A program made the position numbers and the translations under genes. From NCBI RefSeq assembly GCF_020696975.1, contig NZ_JAJGBK010000003.1:1-64000 (forward strand): DNA of 64,000 nt, given 5' to 3'. The notes below the pieces were generated by a model. The model was not told the origin of the DNA. It made no database searches and saw only the letters and a program-made list of their open reading frames with translations. Below are positions 10,327 to 22,708 of the stretch, piece by piece. Origin of the DNA: Methanoculleus sp. GTDB taxonomy: Archaea; Halobacteriota; Methanomicrobia; Methanomicrobiales; Methanoculleaceae. Position 1 is the stretch's first letter. Each line of letters opens with the position of its first letter.

Positions 10327-11280
10327 TCAACTCCGATACGGGATCTCCAGCGCCGCCAGGTCGGCCGGCAGGATCACGTCTCCCTCATAATGTCGCTTTG
10401 CATCGCGTATATGGTTTGCTGTGCTTGTATAACGGGAACTTATGTGCATCAGGGCAAGCATACGGGCATTTAAGGCCGCTGCCGCCTCACCCGCTTCCCC
10501 CGCGGTGGAGTGCAGGACTTCGCGGGCACGGCTGCTCTCCTGGTCGTCGAACGTGGCATCGTGGATCAGGAGATCCGCATCCCGCATCATCGCGGCGGTA
10601 TCGGGCTGGCCCTGAAGCGGGCGAGTGTCGCCGGTATAGACAATCTTCCTCCCCGGGCGCGGATCACCCAGCACGTCGTCGGGCCGGACTGCGGTCTCGG
10701 TGCCGTCATGGACGACACGGACCTCCTCCCCGCGCTGGAGCCGCCCGAAGAGCGGGCCCGGCGGGACACCGAGCGCGATGGCACGCTCGCGGTTGAATCT
10801 TCCCGGCCGCTCGTCCTCCTCCATCACGTAGCCGAGCCCGGGGATGCCGTGAGACGTCGCGAACGCCCGGACGGTGTAGCCGTTGAAGGGCACGACTGAG
10901 CCGTGCTCGAGGGCGTGAGCGGTGACGGGGAACCCCCGGGTGTGGCGGCTTATCCTCTGGACGAGGTCGATGAACTCGCCGACCCAGGGCGGCCCGTAGA
11001 TCGGGAGGGGGTCTGTCCGTCCCATGAACGCAAGCGTCTCGACGAGCCCGAAGACGCCGAGAAAGTGGTCGGCGTGCCAGTGGGTGATGAAGATGGCGTT
11101 CACGGTGAACCCGGTCCGGGCACGCATCATCTGCTGCTGGGTGCCCTCGCCGCAGTCAAAGAGCAGGGTGTCAGAGCCCCGCCGGATCAGGACCGAGGAG
11201 GGGTTCCTCTGCGGCGACGGGAGCGCTCCCGCCGTGCCGAGAAAGTGGACATGCAGTGTCTCGCCGGCTATACGAACCAC
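10327..11280 (-). CDS. rnz: Ribonuclease Z
   Basis: 'VHFLGTAGALPSPQRNPSS', 'FITHWHADHFLGVFGL', 'LIHDATF'. Confidence 0.95.
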   Translation of the reverse strand: MVRIAGETLHVHFLGTAGALPSPQRNPSSVLIRRGSDTLLFDCGEGTQQQMMRARTGFTVNAIFITHWHADHFLGVFGLVETLAFMGRTDPLPIYGPPWVGEFIDLVQRISRHTRGFPVTAHALEHGSVVPFNGYTVRAFATSHGIPGLGYVMEEDERPGRFNRERAIALGVPPGPLFGRLQRGEEVRVVHDGTETAVRPDDVLGDPRPGRKIVYTGDTRPLQGQPDTAAMMRDADLLIHDATFDDQESSRAREVLHSTAGEAGEAAAALNARMLALMHISSRYTSTANHIRDAKRHYEGDVILPADLAALEIPYRS

Positions 11281-12041
11281 TTCCTGAGTGCTGCAAGGCT
11301 TCGTTTCGCCTCTTCGAGCGTCCGGCCCTCGATGACGACCCGGCCGGAGTAGTCCCGGGCGATGACCCGCCCGGCCTTCTCCCAGTTGATGGTCCCGTCC
11401 CCGAGCGCCAGGTGCTCGTCCGACCGCCCGTGGTTGTCATGGATGTGCAGGTGATTGACCTCGCGGACATGCGCAAGGAACGCGTCAACGAGGCCGTTGG
11501 TGTTGGCGTGCCCCAGATCGAGCGTGATCCCGATCCCCGGTATCCCTTCCGTGAGGCCGAGGATCTCCTCGGGGTAACGGCAGAGGAAGTCTTTGATACT
11601 GATCATATTCTCGACGCATGCAAGGACACCGTGGTCCTCGGCGTACTTCCCGATCTCGACAAGCGCAGTCTTCTGCATCTCCCAGACCTTCTCGGGGACG
11701 AGTTTCCCGACAGGGGAGACGAACCCGGGGTGGAACGTCACCCGGTCGGTCAGGTCGGCAGCGTGGTGGATGCAGCAGCAGGTCTGGCGAATGGACTCAC
11801 GCCAGATGGGGTAGTTCAGCGAGGCGAGGTTTAAGTCGCTATACGGAGCGTGAACGGTCGCAAGAAGGCCAGTGCTCTCAAGGTTATCCTGGATAGCAGC
11901 GAAGTTCTCAGGGTTATCCAGTCGGTACTTCCCATCGGCAACGATCTCCCAACCGGCATATCCCAGATCCTCGAGCCCGTAGATCCAGTCCCGTGACTCC
12001 CAGACTTTTGACGAGGATGAAAAATACGGAATAAGACTCAT
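11268..12041 (-). CDS. Sugar phosphate isomerase/epimerase family protein (xylose isomerase-like TIM barrel)
   Basis: 'GITLDLGHANTNGLVDAFLAHVREVNHLHIHDNHGRSDEHLALGDGTINW'. Confidence 0.85.
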   Translation of the reverse strand: MSLIPYFSSSSKVWESRDWIYGLEDLGYAGWEIVADGKYRLDNPENFAAIQDNLESTGLLATVHAPYSDLNLASLNYPIWRESIRQTCCCIHHAADLTDRVTFHPGFVSPVGKLVPEKVWEMQKTALVEIGKYAEDHGVLACVENMISIKDFLCRYPEEILGLTEGIPGIGITLDLGHANTNGLVDAFLAHVREVNHLHIHDNHGRSDEHLALGDGTINWEKAGRVIARDYSGRVVIEGRTLEEAKRSLAALRKWFV

Positions 12042-12586
12042 GCTATCCCTCCCAGCCGGCAGAGCAGGGCGCGGACCTCTGCAGTGAACTCCTCAAGGGT
12101 TCCCTCGTTCGTGATCCGGCAGTCCGCTTCCTCCAGAGCCCGGCCGAGTCCCCATCCGAGTTCCCGCTCGTCGCGAACCCGGAGTTCTTCAGCGGTGAGG
12201 GAGTCATCGGACCGGCCCCGGCCCGCAAGTCTCCGGTAACGGGTCTCAAACGACGAGGCGATCCCGATCAGCGTGAAGTCGCGGAAGTGTTCTTTGAACG
12301 TCGTCACCTCGTAATCTCCCCGAATACCGTCCACCAGGACGACAGGAGCGCCAGTTGCCTCGATGGCCGGGATGGTGATCCGGGCGATGGCGTCCATGCC
12401 GAGGTCTGCGCGTAACTTCCCCGCGATTGCACCGCAGTTCGTATCCGTCAGGGGAAGCCCGGCCTCCTTCACCCGTTCGCGTATCGCGTCCCCCATGACC
12501 ACGACGGGAATCCCGAGGTCGCGGGCGATCCGTGACACCTCTCCTTTCCCGCTCGCCGGCATGCCAACGATTCCAATAACCTTCAT
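12038..12586 (-). CDS. AAA/P-loop nucleoside kinase-like protein (UPF0200, dephospho-CoA kinase-like)
   Basis: 'IGIVGMPASGKGEVSRIARDLGIPVVVMGDAIRE'. Confidence 0.85.
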   Translation of the reverse strand: MKVIGIVGMPASGKGEVSRIARDLGIPVVVMGDAIRERVKEAGLPLTDTNCGAIAGKLRADLGMDAIARITIPAIEATGAPVVLVDGIRGDYEVTTFKEHFRDFTLIGIASSFETRYRRLAGRGRSDDSLTAEELRVRDERELGWGLGRALEEADCRITNEGTLEEFTAEVRALLCRLGGIA

Positions 12587-12799
12587 CAGGGCTTCTCCAT
12601 CTTATTATACTCTATCCAGAACAGCGGACCGGGCCGGTGAGAGGCCGGCTGCAGATTCCTGGCGCGCCCAGGCCCCGGCTCCTGTGATGCAGGTTGTGGC
12701 GGCCGCCACAAGCGTCTTCATAACCGTGCGTTCCCGACGCTATTATGCTTAACGTCATCGCTGCATCGGCAGAACCGGGAGTGGTACGCCGCCGGAAAT

Positions 12800-13498
12800 C
12801 TACCGCTCCGGGTCGTACCCGACCTCCCCGTCTTCCCGGGTCCGTATCCGGACCTTGCGGCCGAGCGGCGCTGCTGCCGCCTCGAGTTCCTGCCGGGCCA
12901 GAGGAACGAATCCGGGAGCGACTCCCTGCTGGAGCACAAGGTCCAGTCCGCGGGCAGCCTCCGCGATGGGCGGGAGATCGCCCTCGCGGCCCCGGAAGAG
13001 AGTGATCACGATCTCGCATGCCTCAAGGCTGCCGTCGATCTTCGCCTTCCTGCAGAGGTCAAGCGACTGTTTCACCTCATCGGCGGCGGCAAGCCCCAGG
13101 AGGTCGTCATAGCGCTCCCACGTTGTCTTGATATCGAGCGCGATCATGTCCACGAGATGACCCTCAAGGAGGGCCTCAATAACCCGGGGAAAGATGCCGT
13201 TTGTGTGCAGGCCCACAGAGAGCCCCATTTCGCGGGCGGCGGCGGCGAGGCGCATGAGCACAGGCCCCTGCAGGGTGGGTTCCCCGCCCGAGAAGACGAC
13301 GGCGCCTGCAAGCGTGCGGGAACTCCGGATCATCGCGATGATCTCGTCTGCGTCACGCAGGTCCTCACCGCCCTGGAGGGCGACGTTGTGGCAGTAGAAG
13401 CATCGTGCGGGGCACCCTCTGAGAAAGACGGTGCAGGCCGCCCGTCCACGCCAGTCGACGGTGCTGATCGGGACAAAACCTCCGAAATTGACGTGCAA
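12800..13498 (-). CDS. Anaerobic ribonucleoside-triphosphate reductase activating protein (radical SAM)
   Basis: CxxxCxxC 'RGCPARCFYCHN'; 'VVFSGGEPTLQ'. Confidence 0.87.
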   Translation of the reverse strand: MHVNFGGFVPISTVDWRGRAACTVFLRGCPARCFYCHNVALQGGEDLRDADEIIAMIRSSRTLAGAVVFSGGEPTLQGPVLMRLAAAAREMGLSVGLHTNGIFPRVIEALLEGHLVDMIALDIKTTWERYDDLLGLAAADEVKQSLDLCRKAKIDGSLEACEIVITLFRGREGDLPPIAEAARGLDLVLQQGVAPGFVPLARQELEAAAAPLGRKVRIRTREDGEVGYDPER

Positions 13499-13584
13499 GT
13501 AATCACCAGGCGTTAAAGAAATGCTCCGTTATTTCTTGTAAGCCTTGGCTTTCCGGCTATGAAAAAAAAGATCTGAATAAGGTA

Positions 13585-13599
13585 AAGTAAAGTTTACTT
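13585..13599. promoter_or_regulatory. 15-nt palindrome AAGTAAA-G-TTTACTT upstream of thiC, candidate operator
   Basis: Perfect 7-nt arms with one central base, about 75 nt upstream of the thiC ATG. Confidence 0.4.
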
Positions 13600-13675
13600 G
13601 TTAAGAGAGCAAGCCAGATTTAGCCCGGATCCCAAAAACAAGCCTTTATCAACTCTTTTCCTCAAATATAAGGCC

Positions 13676-14950
13676 ATGGGTCTCATAGAAGACGCCCGAC
13701 ACGGCGTCGTCACCGAGGAGATGCGGATCGTCGCAGCAGCTGAAGGTGTAACCGAGGAGTTCGTCAGGCGCGGCGTGGCCGAGGGCCACATCGTCATCCC
13801 GGTATCCCCCTACCGGAAGGTGAAGATCTGCGGTATCGGCGAAGGGCTCCGGACGAAGGTCAACGCGAGCATCGGGACGTCGTCGGATATCGTCGACGTC
13901 GATATGGAGGTCGAGAAGGCCCGGCAGGCCGAGCGTGCCGGCGCCGATACGCTGATGGAGCTCTCCACCGGCGGCGACTTTGCGGAGATCCGGCGCCGGG
14001 TCGTCGAGGCGACCTCCCTCTCGGTCGGGTCGGTCCCGCTCTACCAGGCATTCATCGAGGCCGCCCGGAAACATGGGGCGGTCGTCCACATGGAGGAGGA
14101 CGACCTCTTCCGGATCACGGCGGAGCAGGCGAAACTCGGGACCAACTTCATGGCGATCCACACCGGGATCAACTACGAGACGATGAAGCGCCTGCAGAAC
14201 CAGGGACGGCACGGCGGCCTCGTCTCCCGGGGCGGCGCCTTCATGACGGCATGGATGCTCCACAACGAGAAGGAGAACCCACTGTATTCCGAGTTCGACT
14301 ACCTGGTCGAGATCTTGAAAGAGCACGAGGTCACCCTCTCGTTCGGCAACGGTATGCGGGCGGGTGCGGTCCACGACGCGACCGACCGCGCCCAGATTCA
14401 GGAACTGCTCATCAACGCGGAACTCGCGGACAAGGCGCACGCCGCAGGTGTCCAGACGATCGTCGAGGGGCCGGGGCATATCCCGGTCGACGAGATCGAG
14501 ACGAACGTCGTCCTGCAAAAGCGGGTCACGAACAGAAAACCGTTCTACATGCTCGGACCGCTCGTCACCGATATCGCCCCCGGCTACGACGACCGGGTGG
14601 CCGCAATCGGGGCCGCGCTCTCCTCCTCCTACGGCGCCGACTTCATCTGCTACGTGACGCCGGCGGAGCACCTTGCGCTCCCCACGCCCGAGGAGGTCTA
14701 CGAGGGTGTCATCAGCTCGAGGATCGCCGCCCACGTCGGGGATATGATCAAGCTCAAGAAGCGCGACGCGGACCTCGAGATGGGCCACGCCCGCCGCGAC
14801 CTCGACTGGGAGCGACAGTTTGCGGTCGCGATCAATCCCGAACGCGCCCGGGCGATCCGGGACGAGCGGATGCCGGCCGACGCCGACGCCTGCACGATGT
14901 GCGGGGACTACTGCGCGTTGAAGATTGTTGGAAGGCACTTTAATTTCTGA
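13676..14950 (+). CDS. thiC: Phosphomethylpyrimidine synthase ThiC
   Basis: '[23 protein letters not shown]'; C-terminal '[11 protein letters not shown]' Fe-S motif; ATG at 13676 preferred over upstream TTG. Confidence 0.95.
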   Translation: MGLIEDARHGVVTEEMRIVAAAEGVTEEFVRRGVAEGHIVIPVSPYRKVKICGIGEGLRTKVNASIGTSSDIVDVDMEVEKARQAERAGADTLMELSTGGDFAEIRRRVVEATSLSVGSVPLYQAFIEAARKHGAVVHMEEDDLFRITAEQAKLGTNFMAIHTGINYETMKRLQNQGRHGGLVSRGGAFMTAWMLHNEKENPLYSEFDYLVEILKEHEVTLSFGNGMRAGAVHDATDRAQIQELLINAELADKAHAAGVQTIVEGPGHIPVDEIETNVVLQKRVTNRKPFYMLGPLVTDIAPGYDDRVAAIGAALSSSYGADFICYVTPAEHLALPTPEEVYEGVISSRIAAHVGDMIKLKKRDADLEMGHARRDLDWERQFAVAINPERARAIRDERMPADADACTMCGDYCALKIVGRHFNF

Positions 14951-14953
14951 TGG

Positions 14954-15003
14954 GGAGGGGGGAGCGGGGGCGCTCCCTCCGGGATCTCTTTTTAGGTTTT
15001 TTC
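14954..15003 (+). terminator. GC-rich hairpin followed by T-rich tract after thiC
   Basis: ggagcgggggcgctcc stem then tctttttaggtttttt. Confidence 0.45.
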
Positions 15004-15184
15004 GGGTAGCGGAGGGTGCTTGTTTGTGCAAGTGGATCTGACCCGAGATGCCCCTGACAATCCCACGGCATCAAACGGCCTCTGTAGCACCTGTCTATCC
15101 CACAGTCACGTAACCCCGTCACGGCTTTCGTGGGGGTATCGCCCTTGGGGGAGGGGCTGACGGGGAGTGCGAGCGTAGCGAGCT

Positions 15185-15302
15185 TGAGCACCGCAGGTGC
15201 AAGGGGGGAGAGTCCCCCCTCCCCTGTCTCCGCCTCACAGATTTGCCTATGATCCCCACCCCACCCGGCCTTCGGCCTCCTCCTCCGCACCTGCGGTGCT
15301 CA
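15185..15302. repeat. Inverted pair of a dispersed hairpin element
   Basis: tgagcaccgcaggtgc (15185-15200) and its exact reverse complement gcacctgcggtgctca (15287-15302). Confidence 0.8.
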
Positions 15303-15326
15303 TGCTCCGCTCTTTCAGAGCATCGC
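15281..15326 (-). repeat. Dispersed two-hairpin repeat, copy A
   Basis: Minus strand: gcgATGCTCtgaaagagcgGAGCATgaGCACCgcaGGTGCggagg; homologous to 52748-52792. Confidence 0.7.
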
Positions 15327-15504
15327 ACCCCGCCCCACAGGGGCGGAGGCAGTGAATGGCGATACCCACACGGTCCAGTGTACCTGGATCGCAGACAAAT
15401 ATCAGTCCAATATACTCGCACACAAGAACACCCGAACTTCCCTACATCAAAAACCGCACCATTATCGCCCCGCCCCATCAAAATACCCATAAGAGGTCAC
15501 CCCA

Positions 15505-15921
15505 ATGAAACCCGAACATGAGCAGTTAGTCAACGACTTCCTCACCCACGCCGACGACCTCGGCGACGACATCACCGGCGACGTAGAGGAGATGCTCGGC
15601 GTCGTGCCATTCATCTTCACCATCCTCCGGGACCGGCCCGACGTCTTCGCGCTCGCCGCCATCGCTGATTACCGGATCTCACGGCCGGACTCTCTCGACG
15701 CAAAGACCGCCGAACTCATCGCCGTCGCGGCCGCCGCCGGTGCAGGGGCCGAGAGCTGCCTGAAGGTCCACATGGGGGCCGCCCTGAAGGAAGGCGCGTC
15801 CCGCGACGAGATCCTCGACGTATTGTTGATCGCCGCAATGATTGGCAAAACCCGGGTCCTTGCCTCCTCCCTTCGCCGGTTCAGAGAGGTCTGCGGCGAA
15901 GGGCCGGGAGCAGAGAAGTGA
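15505..15921 (+). CDS. Carboxymuconolactone decarboxylase / AhpD-like family protein
   Basis: 'LDAKTAELIAVAAAAGAGAESCLKVHMGAALKEGASRDEILDVLLIAAMIGKT'. Confidence 0.85.
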   Translation: MKPEHEQLVNDFLTHADDLGDDITGDVEEMLGVVPFIFTILRDRPDVFALAAIADYRISRPDSLDAKTAELIAVAAAAGAGAESCLKVHMGAALKEGASRDEILDVLLIAAMIGKTRVLASSLRRFREVCGEGPGAEK

Positions 15922-15979
15922 CCCCCCTCGGCCCGGAGCATGCATACTTTATGGTCTGGTTGAGCCAAAACTCTCTGCA

Positions 15980-16549
15980 ATGAGCCAGACAAAGGCGGTC
16001 CTCCGCGAGCAGGCAAAGGAGGCCCGGTTCCACCTCTCACCCGAAGAGATTGCCGCGTACAGCAGCAGTATTGAAGAGCGGCTCCTTGAGATCCTGAATG
16101 GGTTTAAGACCGTCATGGTCTACGTTGCAAAGGCCCCAGAGGTCGAAACCGGCGACTTGATCGCGGAATTGAACCACCGGGGCGTGCGGGTCGTCGTGCC
16201 CATCATCGAACGGGAGACCTGCAGCCTCCGCCTCTCCTACCTGCCGGACCCGGCGGTCCTCGTCCCGAGCACGTTCAACGTTCCCGAACCGATCGGCCAC
16301 GAGCTTCCAGCCCGGCCCGAGGATGTCGAGGCCGTCGTCATACCGATGCTCGCCTTCGATGCCGAAGGGAACCGGCTCGGCTACGGTGCGGGGTACTACG
16401 ACCGCTTTCTCTGCCGGTACCCGCACCCGCAGAAGATCGGCATCGCGTTCTCCTGCCAGCAGATGGAGAGTATTCCTGCCGACGATAACGACGTAAAGAT
16501 GGATTGCATCGTTACAGAAAAGAGGATCATCCGGTACAAACAGAATTGA
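15980..16549 (+). CDS. 5-formyltetrahydrofolate cyclo-ligase
   Basis: 'GNRLGYGAGYYDRFLCRYP' signature; start MSQTKAVLREQAKEAR. Confidence 0.9.
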   Translation: MSQTKAVLREQAKEARFHLSPEEIAAYSSSIEERLLEILNGFKTVMVYVAKAPEVETGDLIAELNHRGVRVVVPIIERETCSLRLSYLPDPAVLVPSTFNVPEPIGHELPARPEDVEAVVIPMLAFDAEGNRLGYGAGYYDRFLCRYPHPQKIGIAFSCQQMESIPADDNDVKMDCIVTEKRIIRYKQN

Positions 16550-16579
16550 CACAGTAGTAAAATATAAATATGTGATTGA

Positions 16580-19039
<2,460 letters not shown>

Positions 19040-19040
19040 C

Positions 19041-19070
19041 GGGAGCGCCCCACCCCCCCGGGGCGTTCCC
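19041..19070. other. Stem-loop between CDC48 and Hsp20 genes
   Basis: GGGAGCGCCCC-acccccc-GGGGCGTTCCC (one G-T wobble). Confidence 0.45.
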
Positions 19071-19093
19071 TCATCAGCAGAGTTAGAAACCAC

Positions 19094-19561
19094 GTGATAT
19101 ACATGAGTGACAACACACCAGAAGACATCTTCCAGCAACTCAACGAACTGATGAAACGCCTCATGGAGCAGGGGCTCAAAGAGCAAGGAGACCAGAACAG
19201 GCCGTTTGCCTACGGGTTCAAGATCATCCTCCACGACGCCGGCAAACCGGAGACCCCGGCAAAGGAAGCAGAAGAACCCGCAGCAGCGCCGGCAGAACAC
19301 TCGTCAGAGGGAAGCATCGAGCCGATAGCAGAGATGTACACGACCGATGATGACGTGACGGTGGCAGTCGATCTCCCGGGCATCGAGAAGGAAGCGATTC
19401 ACCTATCACTCATCAATGGCACACTGACGATCATCGCCGGCTCAAGCCAGCTGACCTCGGTAGAGATGCCAACCGTGGACGCCGATTCCATGCAATCGAA
19501 CTACAAGCACGGCGTCCTGGAGGTCAAATTCTCCCGGGGCAAATCGATCCATATAGACTGA
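19094..19561 (+). CDS. Hsp20/alpha-crystallin family small heat shock protein
   Basis: 'DDDVTVAVDLPGIEKEAIHLSLINGTLTI', 'HGVLEVKFSR'. Confidence 0.85.
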   Translation: MIYMSDNTPEDIFQQLNELMKRLMEQGLKEQGDQNRPFAYGFKIILHDAGKPETPAKEAEEPAAAPAEHSSEGSIEPIAEMYTTDDDVTVAVDLPGIEKEAIHLSLINGTLTIIAGSSQLTSVEMPTVDADSMQSNYKHGVLEVKFSRGKSIHID

Positions 19562-19962
19562 GCACGCATGCTTGCCGGGAGGGACGAGATGATTGTGCCG
19601 GCAGATGGCAGCACCCCTTCTTTTCGCCTCCCTCAAGGGCGTTGTCCCGGCTCCTTTCATCGGAGAGAACGCGCGACCGCAGCAGGAGCCACCACCCCCA
19701 TCCCTCCAGAACAAAGCGCCTACAGGCCTTCTAACCACTCTCCCGGCCACATCATCAGCCAGAAAGAGAAAAAGGCCGAACAATAGGCCTGGTGCCGCCT
19801 TCCACTGCCTGTGCTGTGCAGGAACCGGATCACAGGAAGAAAGAGCGAACCGCTATATGGGTTGCCGCAGCCAACCTTTTTTCAAGGCAACAACACCTAC
19901 ATATACAGTAATACCTATCTACTAGTCGTAAGGGCTATGCCCGCCCAGGTAGTGGTGATTAA

Positions 19963-21060
19963 ATGGTTAAGACCACCGTGTCCGTAATTAAAGCAGATAT
20001 AGGCAGTTTCCCGGGGCACTCCCGGACCCACCCGAAGATCCTTGAGGTGGCCGCCCAGAGACTCAAGGAAGCAGAAGGCAGCATCATCATCGACTCGCAT
20101 GTCACCCACTGCGGTGACGACCTCGAGTTGATCATGACGCACACCAGGGGCGAGGATAATGAAGAGATCCACAAACTGGCTTGGGATATCTTCATGGAGT
20201 GCGCCGGCATCGCCAAGGAGATGAAACTCTACGGCGCCGGCCAGGACCTGCTCGGAGATGCCTTCAGCGGCAACGTCAAGGGGATGGGACCCGGTGTTGC
20301 CGAGATGGAGTTTGAAGAGCGGGGTTCCGACCCGGTCCTGGTCTTCATGGCCGATAAGACCGAGCCCGGGGCGTGGAACTACTTCCTCTACAAGATCTTC
20401 GCCGACCCCTTCAGCACGTCCGGCCTCGTCATCGACCCCTCGATGCATGATGGATTCACCTTTGAGGTTCACGACGTCATAGAGAAGCGCAGGATCCTCT
20501 TCAACACACCCGAAGAGTCCTACAGCCTCCTTGCCTATATCGGAGCACCGAGCCGCTACGTGATCAAGTATGTCTGGAAGAGGGACGGCACGATTGCGGC
20601 ATCCACAAGCACCCAGCGGCTGAACCTGATGGCCGGTCGCTACGTCGGCAAGGACGACCCGGTCATGGTCGTCAGGGCACAGAGCGGGTTCCCATCGGTT
20701 GGCGAGGTCATCGATCCATTCAGGACACCCATCCTCGTTGCCGGCTGGATGCGCGGTTCGCACCACGGGCCGTTCATGCCGGTGGGCGTCTGCGATGCAA
20801 ACTGCACCGCGTTCGACGGACCGCCCCGGGTCATCTGTCTCGGGTTCCAGGTCAGCGACGGGAAACTGATCGGGCCTGCAGATATGTTCGACGACCCGGC
20901 GTTCAACCGCGTCCGCGAACAGTGCTGCGATCTCTCCAACGCGCTCAGGGCCCACGGACCGTTTGAACCGCACCGCCTCTCGCTCGAGGAGATGGAGTAT
21001 ACCACTCTCCCCGGCGTCGAGAAGCAGTTCAAGGACCGCTGGGAAGATCTCCCTGAGTAA
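19963..21060 (+). CDS. fbp: Bifunctional fructose-1,6-bisphosphate aldolase/phosphatase
   Basis: 'TVSVIKADIGSFPGHSRTHP', 'YGAGQDLLGDAFSGNVKGMGPGVAEME'. Confidence 0.95.
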   Translation: MVKTTVSVIKADIGSFPGHSRTHPKILEVAAQRLKEAEGSIIIDSHVTHCGDDLELIMTHTRGEDNEEIHKLAWDIFMECAGIAKEMKLYGAGQDLLGDAFSGNVKGMGPGVAEMEFEERGSDPVLVFMADKTEPGAWNYFLYKIFADPFSTSGLVIDPSMHDGFTFEVHDVIEKRRILFNTPEESYSLLAYIGAPSRYVIKYVWKRDGTIAASTSTQRLNLMAGRYVGKDDPVMVVRAQSGFPSVGEVIDPFRTPILVAGWMRGSHHGPFMPVGVCDANCTAFDGPPRVICLGFQVSDGKLIGPADMFDDPAFNRVREQCCDLSNALRAHGPFEPHRLSLEEMEYTTLPGVEKQFKDRWEDLPE

Positions 21061-21236
21061 CCCTTTTTTTGCTTGACCGGGCCGGCTCATGGCCCACACC
21101 GGGCGGTTGACCGATCATACGAGCCGCCGCTCCGGGTTTCAACCGCAGCTCCCGGATCTCCGATCGAGGGTGCCGGTTTTTAACCGGGAGTGATTGACGG
21201 AAAACTTAATGCGTGGGGATAACCATATAAGAACGG

Positions 21237-21473
21237 ATGGTTAACGGCATTGTACTCCCCGTAAAGAAGGTTTTTTCTCTCGTTGACTCTAAAATCGTCG
21301 TTGAGATCAAGGATGACGGCAGGAAACTCCAGGGCAGACTGGTGGCGGTGGATGAACACCTGAATCTGCATATGGACGAGACCACTGAGTATAACGGTGA
21401 CCAGAGAGGCCGCACACTGGGGACCGTCGTCATACGAGGTAATAATATCCTGACCATTGCACCCCTGCTCTGA
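21237..21473 (+). CDS. LSm/Sm-like RNA-binding protein
   Basis: 'KIVVEIKDDGRKLQGRLVAVDEHLNLHMDETTE' and 'GTVVIRGNNIL' Sm1/Sm2 motifs. Confidence 0.9.
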   Translation: MVNGIVLPVKKVFSLVDSKIVVEIKDDGRKLQGRLVAVDEHLNLHMDETTEYNGDQRGRTLGTVVIRGNNILTIAPLL

Positions 21474-21478
21474 TAGCC

Positions 21479-21820
21479 ATGCCTGACCAGGAGGAAGAAG
21501 CACTCAAGGTGATCCAGTCCCATCGGCAGGGAGTCCTCCAGAGCGAGCTCTGGAAGTTACTTGACATCGATAGCAGAAAGTGCTCAAGAATCGTGAAGCG
21601 GCTGCTGGATGCCGGGCTGATCGAGCGTATCGAGTTCCGCAGCGACGGGATAAAGACCTATCTTCTGCGGGCGAAGAAGCGGGCAATCGACCCCTGCGTC
21701 ATCCTCGCAGGCGGGGAGATTCTCCCGTGTATCGGCTGCGATCAGGAATGCACCCCGGAAGATTGCGCACTCCTCCTAGACTGGATGTACCAGCTTGCTC
21801 TTGAAGAGTATCAGGAGTGA
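21479..21820 (+). CDS. Winged-helix (MarR/Lrp-type) regulator with C-terminal Cys cluster
   Basis: 'LQSELWKLLDIDSRKCSRIVKRLLDAGLIERIE'; tail C-x10-C-x2-C-x3-C-x5-C. Confidence 0.75.
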   Translation: MPDQEEEALKVIQSHRQGVLQSELWKLLDIDSRKCSRIVKRLLDAGLIERIEFRSDGIKTYLLRAKKRAIDPCVILAGGEILPCIGCDQECTPEDCALLLDWMYQLALEEYQE

Positions 21821-22025
21821 GCGACCACTTTTTTTATAGCGTATCTCCCGGAGACCGGAGGTGCCGGCAACCCTCTTCGTCGGGATGACGGAGATGCAAA
21901 CCCCGGATAACACCGCTAATCGGCATCCCCGGGCAGCCTATAAGGATATTTCCAGTTTCACTCCCCTTGAGCCGGATTCATTTCCGTAAATACTATATAA
22001 TCAGTAGCAAATCTCTCATCGAGGT

Positions 22026-22652
22026 ATGCCCGGCGAGCGTAGTTCATCATGGGGGAGAGAATCCCGGGATCACTTCCGGAAGGGATCCGCGTCCGGACGA
22101 ATTGTAAACCCGGCAACCCGCACCGGAGTGCCCGCAAGGCGGACCGCCGAGAGCGAATGCGCCCTCTCGGATACGCACGGGACGCTCCTGATGGTTGCCG
22201 TCACCATCATCCTCGCCGCTCTTGTCCTGCTGATGGTGCTCGCGATGATTCCGTCCTGGTCCTGGATGGAGCCTGCAGACCCGCCGATCGTCATCACCGA
22301 GATTGCACATACCAGTAAAGCGACCGGGGAGTTCACCCGCGCAAGCAGGATCGTCCTCCTCAACAACGGCAGTACGGCATACGAGAACGACGGCCTGAAG
22401 GCGATCTTCTACAAGAACGGCCAGAAAGTCTGCACCGTCCAGACGTTGAACGGCTACCGTCTCATCCCGTCGCACCATTACGGGGTAAAGACCCTCGGAG
22501 GGGAGGGGTGCCGCAACTCCCACTGGAACCCGGGTGAGGAGCTGGAACTGGACCTCACCGACCACACCTTCTACCCGGGTATACAGGTCACCGTTGAGAT
22601 CATGGAGAAACAGACCGGGAAGATAATCTCAAAGCACAGCATGCGGGCATGA
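22026..22652 (+). CDS. Type IV pilin-like (archaellin/pilin N-terminal domain) protein
   Basis: 'ALSDTHGTLLMVAVTIILAALVLLMVLAMIPSW' class III-like signal/hydrophobic helix; true start uncertain. Confidence 0.7.
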   Translation: MPGERSSSWGRESRDHFRKGSASGRIVNPATRTGVPARRTAESECALSDTHGTLLMVAVTIILAALVLLMVLAMIPSWSWMEPADPPIVITEIAHTSKATGEFTRASRIVLLNNGSTAYENDGLKAIFYKNGQKVCTVQTLNGYRLIPSHHYGVKTLGGEGCRNSHWNPGEELELDLTDHTFYPGIQVTVEIMEKQTGKIISKHSMRA

Positions 22653-22708
22653 GACGGACCGCCTGCAGGGACCAGATATTTGTATCAATGCATCGCAAAG
22701 GGACTCGT

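Noticed and set aside
13500-13675. TPP riboswitch upstream of thiC
   Set aside because: The leader is short and I could not identify the conserved THI-box sequences (e.g. CUGAGA); only a palindrome is visible.
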